Below, in pieces: positions 43,966 through 53,016 of a stretch of 64,000 nucleotides of DNA. The stretch is taken from contig NZ_CP048209.1 in NCBI RefSeq assembly GCF_010119935.1, positions 1,483,501 through 1,547,500 of the forward strand. Direction: 5' to 3'. The translations under genes and the position numbers were made by a program. Under the pieces are notes generated by a model. That model searched no databases. It saw only the letters and a program-made list of their open reading frames with translations, and was not told where the DNA came from. The DNA is from Paenibacillus lycopersici (GTDB lineage: Bacteria > Bacillota > Bacilli > Paenibacillales > Paenibacillaceae). Each line of letters starts with the position of its first letter. Position 1 is the first letter of the stretch.

Positions 43966-44910
43966 ATGCAGGTCATAGCTAAAGTAAAACATCATGGCGA
44001 AAACGTACTGCGGGAGATTTGGAAGAACAAGATTATGTTCATTATGCTGGCGCCAGTCATCGTATACTTTGTTCTTTTCCACTACGTGGTCATGCCGGGG
44101 GCGTATGTGGCGTTCGTCGATTTCAATATCAGGAAAGGCATCTTCGGCAGTAAATTCGTCGGGCTTGATAATTTTCAATTCCTGTTAAAGAACGGCGACC
44201 TGTGGAACATTACGAAAAATACATTGCTTTACAACTTTGTTTTTCTCGCGCTGGGCAACGTGATCCAAATCGTGTTTGCCATTATGCTGTCCGAGGTTTC
44301 CGGCAAATGGTTCAAGAAGGTTACCCAATCCGTCTTCTTGCTGCCGTACTTCATCTCGATGGTTATCGTCGGCGTGTTCGCTTACAACATGTTCAATTAC
44401 AATTCCGGCTTCGTCAATACGGTGATGGTCTCCCTGGGGTTTGAACGCTATGAGTTCTATTCCAACCCCGATATCTGGAAGTACATCATCGTGGCGTTCA
44501 AGATTTGGAGCGCGACCGGCTACGGCATGATCGTCTACCTGGCCACGATTACGGGCATCAGCCATGATCTGTATGAAGCGGCTTATATGGACGGGGCGAG
44601 CAAATGGCAGCGTATCCGGTATATGACCTTGCCGCTGTTGAAACCGACGTTTATTCTGCTGCTGCTGTTCGGTCTCGGCGGCATCCTCAAGGGCTCGTTC
44701 GATCTGTTCTACAATCTGATCGGCACGAACTCGGTGCTCTACCCGCAGACGGACATTATCGATACGTATGTCTTCCGCAGCCTTGTCGGGCAGTTCAACT
44801 TCTCGATGGGCGCAGCCGTCGGGTTCTACCAGTCGTTATTCGGCCTGATCATCGTGTTAACGGTCAATTTGATCGTTCGCAAAATCGAGCCGGACAGCGC
44901 TTTATTCTAG
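43966..44910 (+). CDS. Sugar ABC transporter permease, LplB family
   Basis: A 314-residue membrane protein with six helices; the first (FIMLAPVIVYFVLFHYVVMP) follows a basic tail. The contact loop is EAAYMDGASKWQRIRYMTLP. ATG 43966 follows AACGGGGG at suitable distance. First gene of a LacI-controlled operon of five genes with a second permease, a binding lipoprotein, an oxidoreductase and a sugar isomerase-like protein. Confidence 0.9.
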   Translation: MQVIAKVKHHGENVLREIWKNKIMFIMLAPVIVYFVLFHYVVMPGAYVAFVDFNIRKGIFGSKFVGLDNFQFLLKNGDLWNITKNTLLYNFVFLALGNVIQIVFAIMLSEVSGKWFKKVTQSVFLLPYFISMVIVGVFAYNMFNYNSGFVNTVMVSLGFERYEFYSNPDIWKYIIVAFKIWSATGYGMIVYLATITGISHDLYEAAYMDGASKWQRIRYMTLPLLKPTFILLLLFGLGGILKGSFDLFYNLIGTNSVLYPQTDIIDTYVFRSLVGQFNFSMGAAVGFYQSLFGLIIVLTVNLIVRKIEPDSALF

Positions 44911-44925
44911 AAGGGGGTTGAAACC

Positions 44926-45825
44926 ATGGAGACGAAAGGCGTAGGAAAAGAAGACTTCAGCAGCATTGTCATTAAAGTCGTCAGTTATGTGAGCATCGTC
45001 TGCTTTGCCTTGGCTTGCGTGTTTCCCTTTGTCCTGATGATTTCCTCCTCTTTCATGAATGAGCAGGAAATCGTGCGCGAAGGTTACAAATTGATTCCGA
45101 AACATTTTTCCATAAAAGCTTATGAGCTGCTGCTCCACAACTCGTCTACGCTGTCCAAGGCGTACGGCGTAACGATCTTCATTACGGTTGTCGGCACCGT
45201 GGCTGGATTGTTGATGATGTCGATGGCAGGGTACGTATTGAACAGGAAGGACTTTAAATACCGCAACTTCTTCTCCTTCCTGATCTACTTCACGACACTG
45301 TTTGCCGGCGGTTTGATTCCGAGCTATATCCTGATGGTCAAATATTTGCACCTGAAGGACAGCTTGTTCGCGATGATCCTGCCGGGCGTCGTCGGCGCAT
45401 GGTCGATCTTCCTGATGCGGAACTTCATGAAGTCGATCCCGGATTCCTTGTATGAATCGGCGACCATTGACGGCGCGGGGGACTTCCGGATCTACTGGCA
45501 GATTTTCATGCCGCTGGCCGTTCCGGCGCTGGCGACCATCGGTCTGTTCTCGGCGCTCGGATTCTGGAACGAATGGTATAACGGCATGCTGTACATTCAA
45601 ACGCCGGACAAATTCCCATTGCAATACGTTCTGCAGCGCATGATCAACCAGACGAACGTGCAGGCGCTTATCAATCAGGGCGCGGTCATTAACACGGCGG
45701 ATTTGCCTTCGCAATCCATCAAGATGGCTACCGCGGTCATGGCCACGGGGCCGATTATCCTGCTGTATCCGTTCGCGCAGCGTTATTTCGTATCCGGTCT
45801 GACGATCGGTGCCGTCAAAGGATAG
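44926..45825 (+). CDS. Sugar ABC transporter permease, YtcP family
   Basis: The 299-residue MalG-type partner, with contact loop ESATIDGAGDFRIYWQIFMP and the family end YFVSGLTIGAVKG. It starts 15 bases after the LplB-type gene, with AGAAGGGGG before ATG 44926. Confidence 0.92.
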   Translation: METKGVGKEDFSSIVIKVVSYVSIVCFALACVFPFVLMISSSFMNEQEIVREGYKLIPKHFSIKAYELLLHNSSTLSKAYGVTIFITVVGTVAGLLMMSMAGYVLNRKDFKYRNFFSFLIYFTTLFAGGLIPSYILMVKYLHLKDSLFAMILPGVVGAWSIFLMRNFMKSIPDSLYESATIDGAGDFRIYWQIFMPLAVPALATIGLFSALGFWNEWYNGMLYIQTPDKFPLQYVLQRMINQTNVQALINQGAVINTADLPSQSIKMATAVMATGPIILLYPFAQRYFVSGLTIGAVKG

Positions 45826-45897
45826 GTAATACATGTCCCTCGTTAAGAAGGGCATCTATTATATAAGCTTAAGCAAACAAAAAAGGGAGCGAGAAAA

Positions 45898-47496
45898 ATG
45901 AGAAACAAGGGCAAGAAGGTTTCGGGCATTTTACTGGCGTTTACGATGATGGGAGGGCTGATGGCCGGCTGCGGATCATCGAATGACGGCAATAATGCCG
46001 CATCGAACGGCGGCAATAACGGGTCGTCCACGGGGTCGACGAATTCGGCGACTACCGCGAACGGCGTAGACATCTCCAAAGAGGTTAAGCTGGTTTATTA
46101 CCTGTGGGGCTCCGAAGGCGTTGCGAATAAAGACATTTTGGCCGAGATCAACAAGAAGCTGAAGCAGGATATCAACGCGACGATCGAAGTCAAGTATATC
46201 GACTGGCCGGATATCGCGACCAAGTATCCGCTGCTGTTCGCTTCCGGCGAGAAGTTCGACATGTCCCACGCATCGCCGGGCGCTCCGGTGTCGTATTTCA
46301 CGCTTGCTAATCAGGACGCGCTCGTAGATATTACGGACATGCTGGATAAGGTTGCTCCGAAACTGAAAGCGGAAATTCCCGCATCGACGTGGGAAGCGAC
46401 GAAGGTTAACGGCAAAATCTACGGCGTTCCTTCGTTGTACAGCGAATTCACGCCGACAGGCTACGCTTACCGCTCCGACCTGTTGAAGAAGTATGGCATG
46501 GAGAAAATCAGCAGCATCGCGGACATGGAGAAATACATGGACAATGTCGTGAAGAACGAGTCCTATCCGCCAATCAACGGCAATGCCGACGATGCGTTCA
46601 ACATGTACCGGATGCTCGTCGAGACGACGGACATGTGGCTGAACGCGCCGGGCATCAATACGTCCGAGCTGAACCTCGTGACGAAGAGTCCGGAAGATTA
46701 CAAAACCGTGTTCCACCCTGCCTTCACGCAAGAGTTTGAAGACTGGGCCGTGAAAATGCGCGAGTGGGCGGACAAAGGCTACTGGCCGAAAGACATTATG
46801 TCCTCGAAGGTCGATGCGGGCACGAACTTCAGAGCGGCGAACTCCGCAGGCTACCTGACGCATGCGCAGGACTGGATCGGCAAGTACGGCATGGACACGA
46901 AAGCGCAGCCGGATGCGAATCTGGACTTCTATACCTTCGCGGAAGCCAATCATAAGATCAAACGCAAATTGGGCGTAGAGAACTCTACGGTAATCAGCTC
47001 GACGACCGACAATCCGGAGCGTTCGCTGATGGCCATCGAGAAATTCATGACTGATCCATCCTACTACAACCTGATTCAATACGGCATTGAAGGCCGTCAA
47101 TATGTCATCGAAGACGGCATGAAGAAGACGCCTGCTAACTTCGACGAGAAGAAAGACGGCGGCGGCTTCGCGGCATGGTCCCTGCGGAACGACAAATACA
47201 ATCTGCCGATGGACACGGAGAACCCGATCCGCAGCAGCCTGTATGAGCAATGGAATAAAGATGCCATCAACGATCCGTACATGGGCTTCAGCTTCGATCC
47301 GAAGAACGTATCGACGGAAATCGCGGCGATCTCCAACGTCAACCAGCAATTGGGCATGCAGCTGATGCTCGGCAAGACGAAGAAGGATCCGAAAGCAGCC
47401 GTTGCCGATTACAGAAAACAACTGAAAGACGCCGGCATCGACAAAGTAATCGCAGAAGTCGAAAGACAACTCGCCGACTTTACGCCGGTCAACTAA
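45898..47496 (+). CDS. Extracellular solute-binding lipoprotein (LplA/YtcQ type)
   Basis: A 532-residue lipoprotein with lipobox MAGC (Cys25), an Asn/Ser/Gly/Thr linker to about residue 60 and a family 1 binding fold, similar in outline to the binding proteins at 6868 and 57583 of this window. AAAGGGAG precedes ATG 45898. It is followed by a hairpin and then by two metabolic genes, so it should be the most abundant product of the operon. Confidence 0.92.
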   Translation: MRNKGKKVSGILLAFTMMGGLMAGCGSSNDGNNAASNGGNNGSSTGSTNSATTANGVDISKEVKLVYYLWGSEGVANKDILAEINKKLKQDINATIEVKYIDWPDIATKYPLLFASGEKFDMSHASPGAPVSYFTLANQDALVDITDMLDKVAPKLKAEIPASTWEATKVNGKIYGVPSLYSEFTPTGYAYRSDLLKKYGMEKISSIADMEKYMDNVVKNESYPPINGNADDAFNMYRMLVETTDMWLNAPGINTSELNLVTKSPEDYKTVFHPAFTQEFEDWAVKMREWADKGYWPKDIMSSKVDAGTNFRAANSAGYLTHAQDWIGKYGMDTKAQPDANLDFYTFAEANHKIKRKLGVENSTVISSTTDNPERSLMAIEKFMTDPSYYNLIQYGIEGRQYVIEDGMKKTPANFDEKKDGGGFAAWSLRNDKYNLPMDTENPIRSSLYEQWNKDAINDPYMGFSFDPKNVSTEIAAISNVNQQLGMQLMLGKTKKDPKAAVADYRKQLKDAGIDKVIAEVERQLADFTPVN

Positions 47497-47518
47497 TCGA
47501 ATCGATCAATCAACGAGA

Positions 47519-47557
47519 GAGCTATGCGCATGGGGGTAAGACCCGTGTTCATAGCTC
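47519..47557 (+). other. Intercistronic hairpin after the binding-protein gene
   Basis: GAGCTATG pairs with CATAGCTC, with a weaker inner stem of GGG/CCC type. There is no T run. It probably stabilises the upstream mRNA, as at 17137. Confidence 0.5.
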
Positions 47558-47584
47558 CCTCCATATAAAGGAGCGGATGTACGA

Positions 47585-48640
47585 GTGAATACGCCAGTAT
47601 ATCGGGTTGCTTTCATCGGCTGCGGCCGGCGCGCGCATGAGCATGCGGTGGGCGTGAAGGCCGACGGCAGATGCGAGGTTGTCGGGCTGTCCGATCTTTC
47701 GGTCGAATCGTCCGAAAAGCTGAATGCCGAGTTCGGTTTCACGGCAAATATCTATACGGATCACAAGGAAATGCTTGCCCGGGAAAAGCCCGATGTCGTG
47801 CTGATCTGCCTGTGGACGCCGCTGCATCTGCCGGTCTTTCGCGATTGCGCGGAAGCGGGCGTCAAAGCCGTGCTGTGCGAGAAGCCGATGTCGCCTGCCT
47901 GGGGGGAATGCCAGGAGATGGGCCGGATCGCCGAGGAACACGGCTGCCAGCTGACCTTCTCGCTGCAGCGCCGATTCGCCAAGGGCAATCAAACCGTACG
48001 CCGCCTTATTAAGGAAGGGAAAATCGGACAGGTGGTGCGGATGGATCTGTATTCGCCGCCGAACCTGCTGGATTGCGGGATCCATACCTTCGACCAGGCC
48101 ATCAGCTACATGGACGAAACGCCGGCCAAATGGGTGCTTGGCGCGGTGGATACGACCGAGACCTATAACTGGTTCAACGTTCCGTCCGAGTGCGGCGCAT
48201 CCGGGCGGATCGTGTTCGCGAACGGCGTTCAAGCCAATCTCGTCTCCGGCGAGATCGATACGTGGGAGCCGTCCGGGGACGCATCGAAGATCTGGGCCGG
48301 CGTTCGCGTGTTCGGCACGGAGGGCTTCATCGAGGCGATGTGGGACGGACAGATCGTCCGCGCCGTCAATTACAACGATCCGTCCTGGAAGCCGGAGATG
48401 GAATTGTCCTCGATGTCCGAGCAGATGGAGGGCTATGTCCGCCATGCCATCGATTGCCTGGTATCGGGCGAGGAACCGGAGGTTTCGCATCGGAAAGCCC
48501 TTCGCGCCTCGGAAATTATTTTCGCCGTCTATGAATCGGTGCGCCGTCACGCGCGCGTAACGCTGCCGCTTGAAGGGGTAACGGACAGTCCGTTTATTAC
48601 GATGCTGGAGAACGGCGAATTTGCCAGAGAGGGAGCGTGA
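47585..48640 (+). CDS. Gfo/Idh/MocA family oxidoreductase
   Basis: A 351-residue NAD(P)-dependent sugar or cyclitol dehydrogenase. The Rossmann motif is at the start (VAFIGCGRRAHEHAVG), followed by CEKPMS with the conserved catalytic Lys of the EKP motif, and a C-terminal alpha/beta domain with DCGIHTFDQAIS (family His). GTG 47585 follows AAAGGAGCGG. It overlaps the isomerase-like gene by 4 bases, so the two probably act in sequence on the imported sugar. Confidence 0.9.
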   Translation: MNTPVYRVAFIGCGRRAHEHAVGVKADGRCEVVGLSDLSVESSEKLNAEFGFTANIYTDHKEMLAREKPDVVLICLWTPLHLPVFRDCAEAGVKAVLCEKPMSPAWGECQEMGRIAEEHGCQLTFSLQRRFAKGNQTVRRLIKEGKIGQVVRMDLYSPPNLLDCGIHTFDQAISYMDETPAKWVLGAVDTTETYNWFNVPSECGASGRIVFANGVQANLVSGEIDTWEPSGDASKIWAGVRVFGTEGFIEAMWDGQIVRAVNYNDPSWKPEMELSSMSEQMEGYVRHAIDCLVSGEEPEVSHRKALRASEIIFAVYESVRRHARVTLPLEGVTDSPFITMLENGEFAREGA

Positions 48641-49413
48641 GCCTGACGATGTCAAGACCGAAGCTGGGATTAATCGGAATCGTGAACGAGGAATCGAAGC
48701 AGGACTTCTGGGGAACAATGCAGCGTATCGCCGAAATCGGTTACGAAGGCATTGAAGGCTCGGGAGAGCTGCTTAATGGGGATGTCAAAGCGAATGTGGC
48801 GCGATTCCGCGAATTGGGACTGCAGGTTGCGACCCACAGCGTGAACAAGGAGCAGCTGAGAGACCCGAAGGCGCTCGATCGGGTGATCGGCGAGGCGCTC
48901 GCGCTGCAGACGAAGGATGTCACCTTCTGGTGGGATGTGGTCGATACGCGGGAGCAGCTGCTTCGCGATGCCGAACTGTACAATGCCGCCGGCGCCAGGA
49001 TGAAGGCGGAAGGGCTGCGGTTCTGCTACCACAACCACGCGCATGAGTTCGAGCGTGCCTTTAACGGCGTGTACTCGCTCGATATATTGGCGGAGCATAC
49101 CGATCCGGCGCATCTGTATTTCCGTCTGGACGTCGCCTGGATTACGCTTGGCGGCGCCGATCCGGCGCATATTCTGCGCAAGATGGCGGGCCGCGTGCCG
49201 GCCATCCATCTGAAGGACGTCTACGGAACCGACGAGGTCGGCAAGTGGACCGCTGTCGGCACGGGCGTGGTGAACATCCAGGCTTCGATTGAAGCGGCGA
49301 GGGAGATCGGCGTGGAATGGATGACGGTGGAGCAGGACCAGCTCCGCAATCTCACCGGGATCGAGACGGCGACCGTCAGCTATTTGAATTTGAAAGAGCA
49401 GGGCTTGCTGTAA
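48637..49413 (+). CDS. Sugar phosphate isomerase/epimerase family protein
   Basis: A 258-residue xylose-isomerase-like TIM barrel (AP_endonuc_2 family). Metal-site features are FCYHNHAHEFE, LYFRLDVAWI and IHLKDVYG. Starts with GTG 48637 overlapping the oxidoreductase stop (GTGA). Such pairs with Gfo/Idh/MocA enzymes often handle inositols, 3-ketosugars or C4-epimers. It is the last gene before a terminator. Confidence 0.88.
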   Translation: MSLTMSRPKLGLIGIVNEESKQDFWGTMQRIAEIGYEGIEGSGELLNGDVKANVARFRELGLQVATHSVNKEQLRDPKALDRVIGEALALQTKDVTFWWDVVDTREQLLRDAELYNAAGARMKAEGLRFCYHNHAHEFERAFNGVYSLDILAEHTDPAHLYFRLDVAWITLGGADPAHILRKMAGRVPAIHLKDVYGTDEVGKWTAVGTGVVNIQASIEAAREIGVEWMTVEQDQLRNLTGIETATVSYLNLKEQGLL

Positions 49414-49426
49414 GCCGGAACTGATT

Positions 49427-49482
49427 AAAGAGGCTTTCCCGCGTCGTTCGTGGCGACGATGGGATCGCCTCTTTGCGTTTTT
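49427..49482 (+). terminator. Terminator of the LacI-controlled sugar operon
   Basis: AAAGAGGC pairs with GCCTCTTT, with an inner CGTCG/CGACG stem, and T-rich sequence follows. Confidence 0.65.
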
Positions 49483-49580
49483 CTGAAGGCGACTTCGCTT
49501 TTTTCGCCGCAAACCGGATTCGCGAAAATCGCAAAGTGTTCCCGGCGGGTGAAAAAGGTGAACGAACCGAAAAAATCCCG

Positions 49581-49609
49581 TTGAGCGCGCGTGCGCGCGC
49601 GTTTATTCT
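49581..49609 (+). promoter_or_regulatory. Candidate promoter of the GH35 gene with alternating G/C spacer
   Basis: TTGAGC (49581-49586) and TATTCT (49604-49609) are separated by 17 bases, 15 of which are strictly alternating purine-pyrimidine (GCGCGTGCGCGCGCG). Spacing to the gene start (35 bases) is right. Confidence 0.5.
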
Positions 49610-49644
49610 TATTCCTACGACCGAGCTGACAAAGGAGTGCGGCA

Positions 49645-51468
49645 ATGAGTGTTTTTGCGATAACTAACGGCGCGTTTGAGAATCATGGGCAACCCGTCCG
49701 CCTGCTCTCGGGAGCGATGCATTATTTCCGGATCGTGCCGGAGTATTGGCGGGACCGGCTGCTCAAGCTGAAGGCCTGCGGCCTGAACACGGTCGAGACG
49801 TACGTCGCCTGGAACGTGCATGAACCGAAGGAAGGCGAGTTCCGCTTCGACGGCATGGCCGACGTCTGCTCCTTCATCGGGCTTGCGGGAAGTCTCGGCC
49901 TTCACGTCATCGTACGCCCGAGTCCGTATATTTGCGCGGAATTCGAATTCGGCGGTCTGCCCGCGTGGCTGCTCGCCGATTCCGATATGCAGCTGCGGTG
50001 CAGCCATCCGGCGTTCCTGCGGAAGGTCGACGCGTATTACGACGCGCTCATCCCGCGGCTGAAGCCGCTGCTCTGCACGAACGGCGGGCCTGTCATCGCC
50101 GTGCAGATCGAGAATGAGTACGGCAGCTACGGCAATGACGCGCGGTACCTGGAATACCTGAAGGAAGCGCTGATCGCGCGCGGCGTCGATACGCTGCTGT
50201 TCACGTCCGACGGCCCGACCGACGCGCTGCTGCAAGGCGGCTCCGTCCCCGGCGTGCTGGCGACGGTCAATTTCGGCTCGCAGCCGGCTTCGGCCTTCGC
50301 CAAGCTCCGGGAATACCGGACGGACGAGCCGCTCATGTGCATGGAGTACTGGAACGGCTGGTTCGACCATTGGGGCAAGCCGCATCATACGCGCGACGCG
50401 GCGGATGCCGCGGCCGTCCTGGAGGAGATGCTGGCGCTGGGCGCGTCGGTCAACTTCTATATGTTCCACGGCGGCACCAATTTCGGCTTCTACAACGGCG
50501 CGAACTGCCAGGAGCCGAATCTGTACGAGCCGACGGTCACGAGCTACGACTACGACGCGCCGCTCGACGAAACCGGCGAGCCGACGGCCAAATATTTCGC
50601 TATGCGCGACATCATCGCCCGGCATGCGCAGACGGAGCTGGCAAGCTTGCCGGAGCTCCCGCCGCCGGCGGGGCGTCGAGCCTACGGCCGCGTCGAGCTG
50701 ACGGAGCGTGCGGCCTTGTTCGGGCAGCTGGACGCGCTGTCCGCACCGGTCGAGGCGATTGCGCCGCTGCCGATGGAGAAATTCGGGCAGCAATACGGGT
50801 TTATTTTGTACACGACGCGGATCAGCGGACCGCGGCCGGAGGAGCGCCTCTTCATACAAGAGGCGCGGGACAGGGCGCTGGTCTTCCTCGACGGCGCGTA
50901 CCAAGGCATGATCGAGCGGGGGCAGACGGTACAATCGCTGCCGATCGCCATTCCGCCGGAAGGAGCAAGGCTCGATATTCTGGTGGAGAACATGGGCAGG
51001 ATCAATTACGGCCCTTACTTGAAGGATGCGAAGGGCATTACCGAAGGCGTGCGCCTCGGCTTCCAGTTTCTCTTCGGCTGGACGGTCCGCCCGCTGCCGT
51101 TGGAGGACTTGTCCGCGCTGCGCTATGAGCGCAATGACAGCCGTGACAGCCATGACAGCCATGACAGCCAATCGTCGAACGAACAAGGGGAACAGCCGCG
51201 CTTCTACCGGGGAACGTTCCGCATCGGCGAAATCGCCGACACGTTCCTCGACATGGAAGGCTGGACGAAAGGCGTCGTCTTCGTCAACGGCTTCAACCTT
51301 GGCCGTTACTGGAACCGGGGGCCGCAGCGGACGCTGTACGTGCCTGCGCCGCTGCTGCGCGCCGGCGACAATGAAATCGTTATTTTCGAGCTGCATCATG
51401 CGCGGGAAGCCGCGGTCGTCCTGACGGACGCGCCGATGCTTGACCACCGCTACGACAACCGCCAATAA
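49645..51468 (+). CDS. Beta-galactosidase, GH35
   Basis: A 607-residue retaining glycoside hydrolase that releases terminal beta-galactose. No signal peptide, so it works on imported oligosaccharides. The barrel has TVETYVAWNVHEP, the acid/base Glu158 in QIENEYG, and the nucleophile Glu234 in MEYWNGWFDHWG, followed by FHGGTNFGF. C-terminal beta domains complete it, with a short Asp-Ser-His repeat (NDSRDSHDSHDS) near residue 496-508. AAAGGAG precedes ATG 49645. It leads a run with GH29, GH38 and a transporter. Confidence 0.93.
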   Translation: MSVFAITNGAFENHGQPVRLLSGAMHYFRIVPEYWRDRLLKLKACGLNTVETYVAWNVHEPKEGEFRFDGMADVCSFIGLAGSLGLHVIVRPSPYICAEFEFGGLPAWLLADSDMQLRCSHPAFLRKVDAYYDALIPRLKPLLCTNGGPVIAVQIENEYGSYGNDARYLEYLKEALIARGVDTLLFTSDGPTDALLQGGSVPGVLATVNFGSQPASAFAKLREYRTDEPLMCMEYWNGWFDHWGKPHHTRDAADAAAVLEEMLALGASVNFYMFHGGTNFGFYNGANCQEPNLYEPTVTSYDYDAPLDETGEPTAKYFAMRDIIARHAQTELASLPELPPPAGRRAYGRVELTERAALFGQLDALSAPVEAIAPLPMEKFGQQYGFILYTTRISGPRPEERLFIQEARDRALVFLDGAYQGMIERGQTVQSLPIAIPPEGARLDILVENMGRINYGPYLKDAKGITEGVRLGFQFLFGWTVRPLPLEDLSALRYERNDSRDSHDSHDSQSSNEQGEQPRFYRGTFRIGEIADTFLDMEGWTKGVVFVNGFNLGRYWNRGPQRTLYVPAPLLRAGDNEIVIFELHHAREAAVVLTDAPMLDHRYDNRQ

Positions 51469-51504
51469 GCGATAGAGGAACCGACATACGAGGAGGATGC
51501 AGCA

Positions 51505-52896
51505 ATGAGCGAAGCGATGAACGAGACCGTCCAAGAGGTCGAGAACGGCGTTCATAATTACAGCAGCGAGACCGATTGGGTGAAGCCGGAGAACCCGGTG
51601 ACGCTGGAGCGGCTGGAATGGTTCAAGGACCAGAAGCTGGCCTTGATGATGCACTGGGGCCCGTATTCCCAGATCGGCATGGTCGAATCGTGGATTCTGA
51701 GCGACGAGGACGGCGACTGGGCCCGGAACGACGTCGATTGGACGAACGATTACGAGGAAATGAAGCGGGAATACTTCGACCTGAACAAGACGTTCAATCC
51801 GATCCGTTTCGAACCGCGGAAATGGGCGGAAGCGGCGGCCGAAGGCGGCTTCAAATATCTGATCTTCACGACGAAGCATCATGACGGCTTCTGCATGTGG
51901 GACACGCAGACGACGGATTACCGCATCACCGGCAGCGAGACGCCGTTCCGTTCGCACCGCTATGCCGACGTCTGCAAGAATCTGTTCGACGCGTTCCGCG
52001 ACAAGGGGCTCGCGATTTCCGCCTACTTCTCCAAGGCGGACTGGCATACGCCGTACTATTGGGCGCCGGGCACGGAACGCGGCACGCATACTTGGCGCGG
52101 CCCGTCATACGATCCGAAGGCGAATCCGGAGCTGTGGGAGCAATTCGTCGGCTTCACGCATGACCAGATCATGGAGCTGATGACCCGATACGGCCGGATC
52201 GATATTCTGTGGCTGGATGCCGGATGGGTACGGGACGGCGGCCGCGTCAGCCAGGATATCCGCCTCGGCGAAGCGGTGGAACGCGCGCGCCGGACGCAGC
52301 CGTGGCTGCTGGCGGCCGACCGCACCGTCGGCGGCCCGTACGAGAACTACGTCACGCCGGAGCAGACCATCCCCGAGCGCCCGCTGAACGTGCCGTGGGA
52401 GAGCTGCATCACGATCGGCACGTCGTTCTCCTTCGGGTTCGAGGATCGTTATAAATCCGGGCGTCAATTGGTGCGCATCCTGATGGAGGTCGTCGCCAAA
52501 GGCGGCAATCTCGCGCTGAACGTCGGTCCGCAGCCGGACGGCAGACTGCCGAAGGGCGCCCTGCGGAGCATGAAGGAGCTCGGCGCCTGGCTGAAGGCGC
52601 ATGGCGAAGCGGTCTACGGCACGCGTATTTGCGCCCCGTACTTCACGGGCGAGTGCGCCTTCACGCGCAAAGGCGAGACGGTCTACTGCACGTACTTGTA
52701 CGCGGGCGAGGACAGCCGCGTCAGCGAGACGATTACGATCCCGTATACGGGCACGGTCGCGAAGGTCGAGCTTGTCGGCACCGGCGAGCCTGCCGCCTTC
52801 GAGCAGAACGGCGCGGGACTTGCGCTGCAGCTTCCGGCGAGTCAATTGAACGGCGGCGCAGCTCCGATTGCGCATGTTTTCCGCCTGCTTCCTTAA
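51505..52896 (+). CDS. Alpha-L-fucosidase, GH29
   Basis: A 463-residue cytoplasmic hydrolase releasing alpha-L-fucose. The N-terminal barrel has LALMMHWGPYSQ, FTTKHHDGFCMWDT (substrate His pair), and IDILWLDAGW with the nucleophile Asp238; GNLALNVGPQPDG marks the end of the barrel, and a beta-sandwich follows. ATG 51505 follows GAGGAGG, 36 bases after the GH35 stop, so the two are co-transcribed and may remove Fuc and Gal from the same glycan. Confidence 0.93.
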   Translation: MSEAMNETVQEVENGVHNYSSETDWVKPENPVTLERLEWFKDQKLALMMHWGPYSQIGMVESWILSDEDGDWARNDVDWTNDYEEMKREYFDLNKTFNPIRFEPRKWAEAAAEGGFKYLIFTTKHHDGFCMWDTQTTDYRITGSETPFRSHRYADVCKNLFDAFRDKGLAISAYFSKADWHTPYYWAPGTERGTHTWRGPSYDPKANPELWEQFVGFTHDQIMELMTRYGRIDILWLDAGWVRDGGRVSQDIRLGEAVERARRTQPWLLAADRTVGGPYENYVTPEQTIPERPLNVPWESCITIGTSFSFGFEDRYKSGRQLVRILMEVVAKGGNLALNVGPQPDGRLPKGALRSMKELGAWLKAHGEAVYGTRICAPYFTGECAFTRKGETVYCTYLYAGEDSRVSETITIPYTGTVAKVELVGTGEPAAFEQNGAGLALQLPASQLNGGAAPIAHVFRLLP

Positions 52897-53016
52897 GCAT
52901 GGAGCAGCAATGGTAGAATTGCTGACGCAAATCGTGTAAAATGATTTGTTCAAAGTGAATGATGCGGCATTCCAAATTGCAGGATGCGCCGGCGAACCGG
53001 CGACGGGAGGGATCAT

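Noticed and set aside
49615..52089. 824-codon minus-strand frame across GH35 and GH29
   Set aside because: It spans two well-supported genes on the other strand, has an Arg-rich antisense composition and no domain pattern.
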